This document shows, piece after piece, positions 58,668 to 58,996 of a stretch of 58,996 nucleotides of DNA. The notes beneath the pieces were generated by a model that worked only from the letters and a program-made list of their open reading frames with translations, was not told the DNA's origin and searched no databases. The DNA comes from Microtetraspora malaysiensis (lineage in GTDB: Bacteria; Actinomycetota; Actinomycetes; Streptosporangiales; Streptosporangiaceae), in contig NZ_BBYJ01000042.1 of assembly GCF_001528665.1 (NCBI RefSeq), positions 1-58,996 on the forward strand. The letters are read 5' to 3'. How positions within the stretch are numbered: position 1 is the first letter of the stretch; the number at the start of each line of letters is the position of its first letter. The translations under genes were made by a program, and so were the position numbers.

Positions 58668-58996
58668 TGAAGCGCTCCGGCTTCGGTGGAGGCTCGTTCC
58701 CTTGAGAGGATCGAGTCATGGCAGCCAAGTCCCCCTATCCCGCAGAACTGCGTAAGCGCGCGGTGCGTATGGTCGCCGAGGTCCGCCCGGACTACCCGAC
58801 CGAGTGGGCCGCGATCAACGCCGTCGCCGCCAAACTCGGCATCGGCACCGCCGAGACGCTGCGCAAATGGGTCCGTCAATCCCAGATCGACGAAGGCACC
58901 CGACCAGGCACAACCAGCGATGAATCGGCGGAGCTGAAGCGGCTGCGGCGGGAGAACGCCGAGCTGCGCCGGGCGAATGAGATCCTGAAGGCCGCC
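58668..58996 (+). mobile_element. left end of an IS3-family element, cut by the window edge
   Basis: TGAAGCGCTCCGG at 58668, followed by a GGTGGAGGCT stretch, looks like the terminal inverted repeat typical of actinobacterial IS3 elements (TGAACCGCCCCGG type), 50 bases ahead of the orfA start. The right end lies outside the window. Confidence 0.6.
58718..58996 (+). CDS. IS3-family transposase OrfA (partial)
   Basis: Ninety-three codons open to the window end. PYPAELRKRAVRMVAEVRPD, the HTH segment VAAKLGIGTAETLRKWVRQ and the leucine-zipper region ELKRLRRENAELRRANEIL are the standard OrfA layout. OrfB and the programmed frameshift would lie beyond the edge. GAGAGGA precedes the ATG. It is the second IS3-related sequence in the window, the first being the OrfB scrap at 46.5 kb; whether they belong to the same element type cannot be told from non-overlapping parts. 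Confidence 0.85.
   Translation, partial: MAAKSPYPAELRKRAVRMVAEVRPDYPTEWAAINAVAAKLGIGTAETLRKWVRQSQIDEGTRPGTTSDESAELKRLRRENAELRRANEILKAA

Noticed and set aside
1-58996. CRISPR arrays, tRNA or rRNA genes
   Set aside because: No regularly spaced direct repeats, cloverleaf-like or rRNA-like stretches were seen on reading; a dedicated search was not possible here.

Overview
The window is high-GC DNA with overlapping genes, GTG/TTG starts, AfsR-type and PucR-type regulators, Ser/Thr kinase and DNRLRE/RHS proteins. This suggests a filamentous actinomycete (Actinomycetota); I cannot fix the genus. No rRNA, tRNA or CRISPR array was seen.

Region 1 (1-20.3 kb) is a ureide (allantoin-type) catabolic locus. 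A leftward operon (5878 to 183) encodes a cytosine-deaminase-like amidohydrolase, an Asp/Glu/hydantoin racemase, a 27-codon coupled ORF, a malyl-CoA-lyase/malate-synthase-like protein (DUF6986), allantoinase and allantoicase. Divergent from it are a FadR-type GntR regulator and a second amidohydrolase, closed by a strong bidirectional terminator. A second leftward operon (16787 to 8420) carries an oligopeptide-type ABC transporter, a signal-less NMT1-like binding protein and an amidase. Upstream lie a second, C-terminally extended allantoicase and two coupled PuuE-like deacetylase-fold proteins.

Region 2 (20.3-35 kb): a phosphotransferase plus class III aminotransferase pair, a PucR regulator, and a long rightward operon (24933 to 35025) divergent from pucR. 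The operon encodes a second complete oligopeptide-type ABC transporter, a TIM-barrel isomerase, a UraD-like protein with an altered HPRIG motif, an aldehyde dehydrogenase and a ThDP-dependent decarboxylase-like enzyme. It reads as import, isomerisation, decarboxylation and aldehyde oxidation of an unknown (possibly ureide-derived) compound, and is the best candidate here for an undescribed pathway.

Region 3 (35-41.1 kb) is decayed. It holds an in-frame GntR/amidohydrolase chimera, a second isomerase, a racemase stub, an ISAs1-type remnant, a Ser/Thr kinase whose glycine loop is broken by a frameshift, and frameshifted glycosyltransferase, PIG-L deacetylase and WbqC remnants. The first part looks like a ruined copy of the 4-6 kb locus and retains a similar palindromic operator.

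Region 4 (41.1-46.2 kb) is a leftward cupin, MFS transporter, FAD amine/amino-acid oxidase and MocR-regulator cluster with a perfect 10-bp inverted repeat upstream.

Region 5 (46.3-59 kb) begins with a graveyard of response-regulator, IS3 and IS5-like pieces and an intact-looking IS1380 transposase. It continues with a 2,096-residue secreted RHS protein whose AT-richer C-terminal tip is followed by a small hydrophobic ORF (candidate toxin/immunity pair), a divergent AfsR/SARP-NB-ARC-TPR regulator, and the left end of an IS3 element at the window edge.
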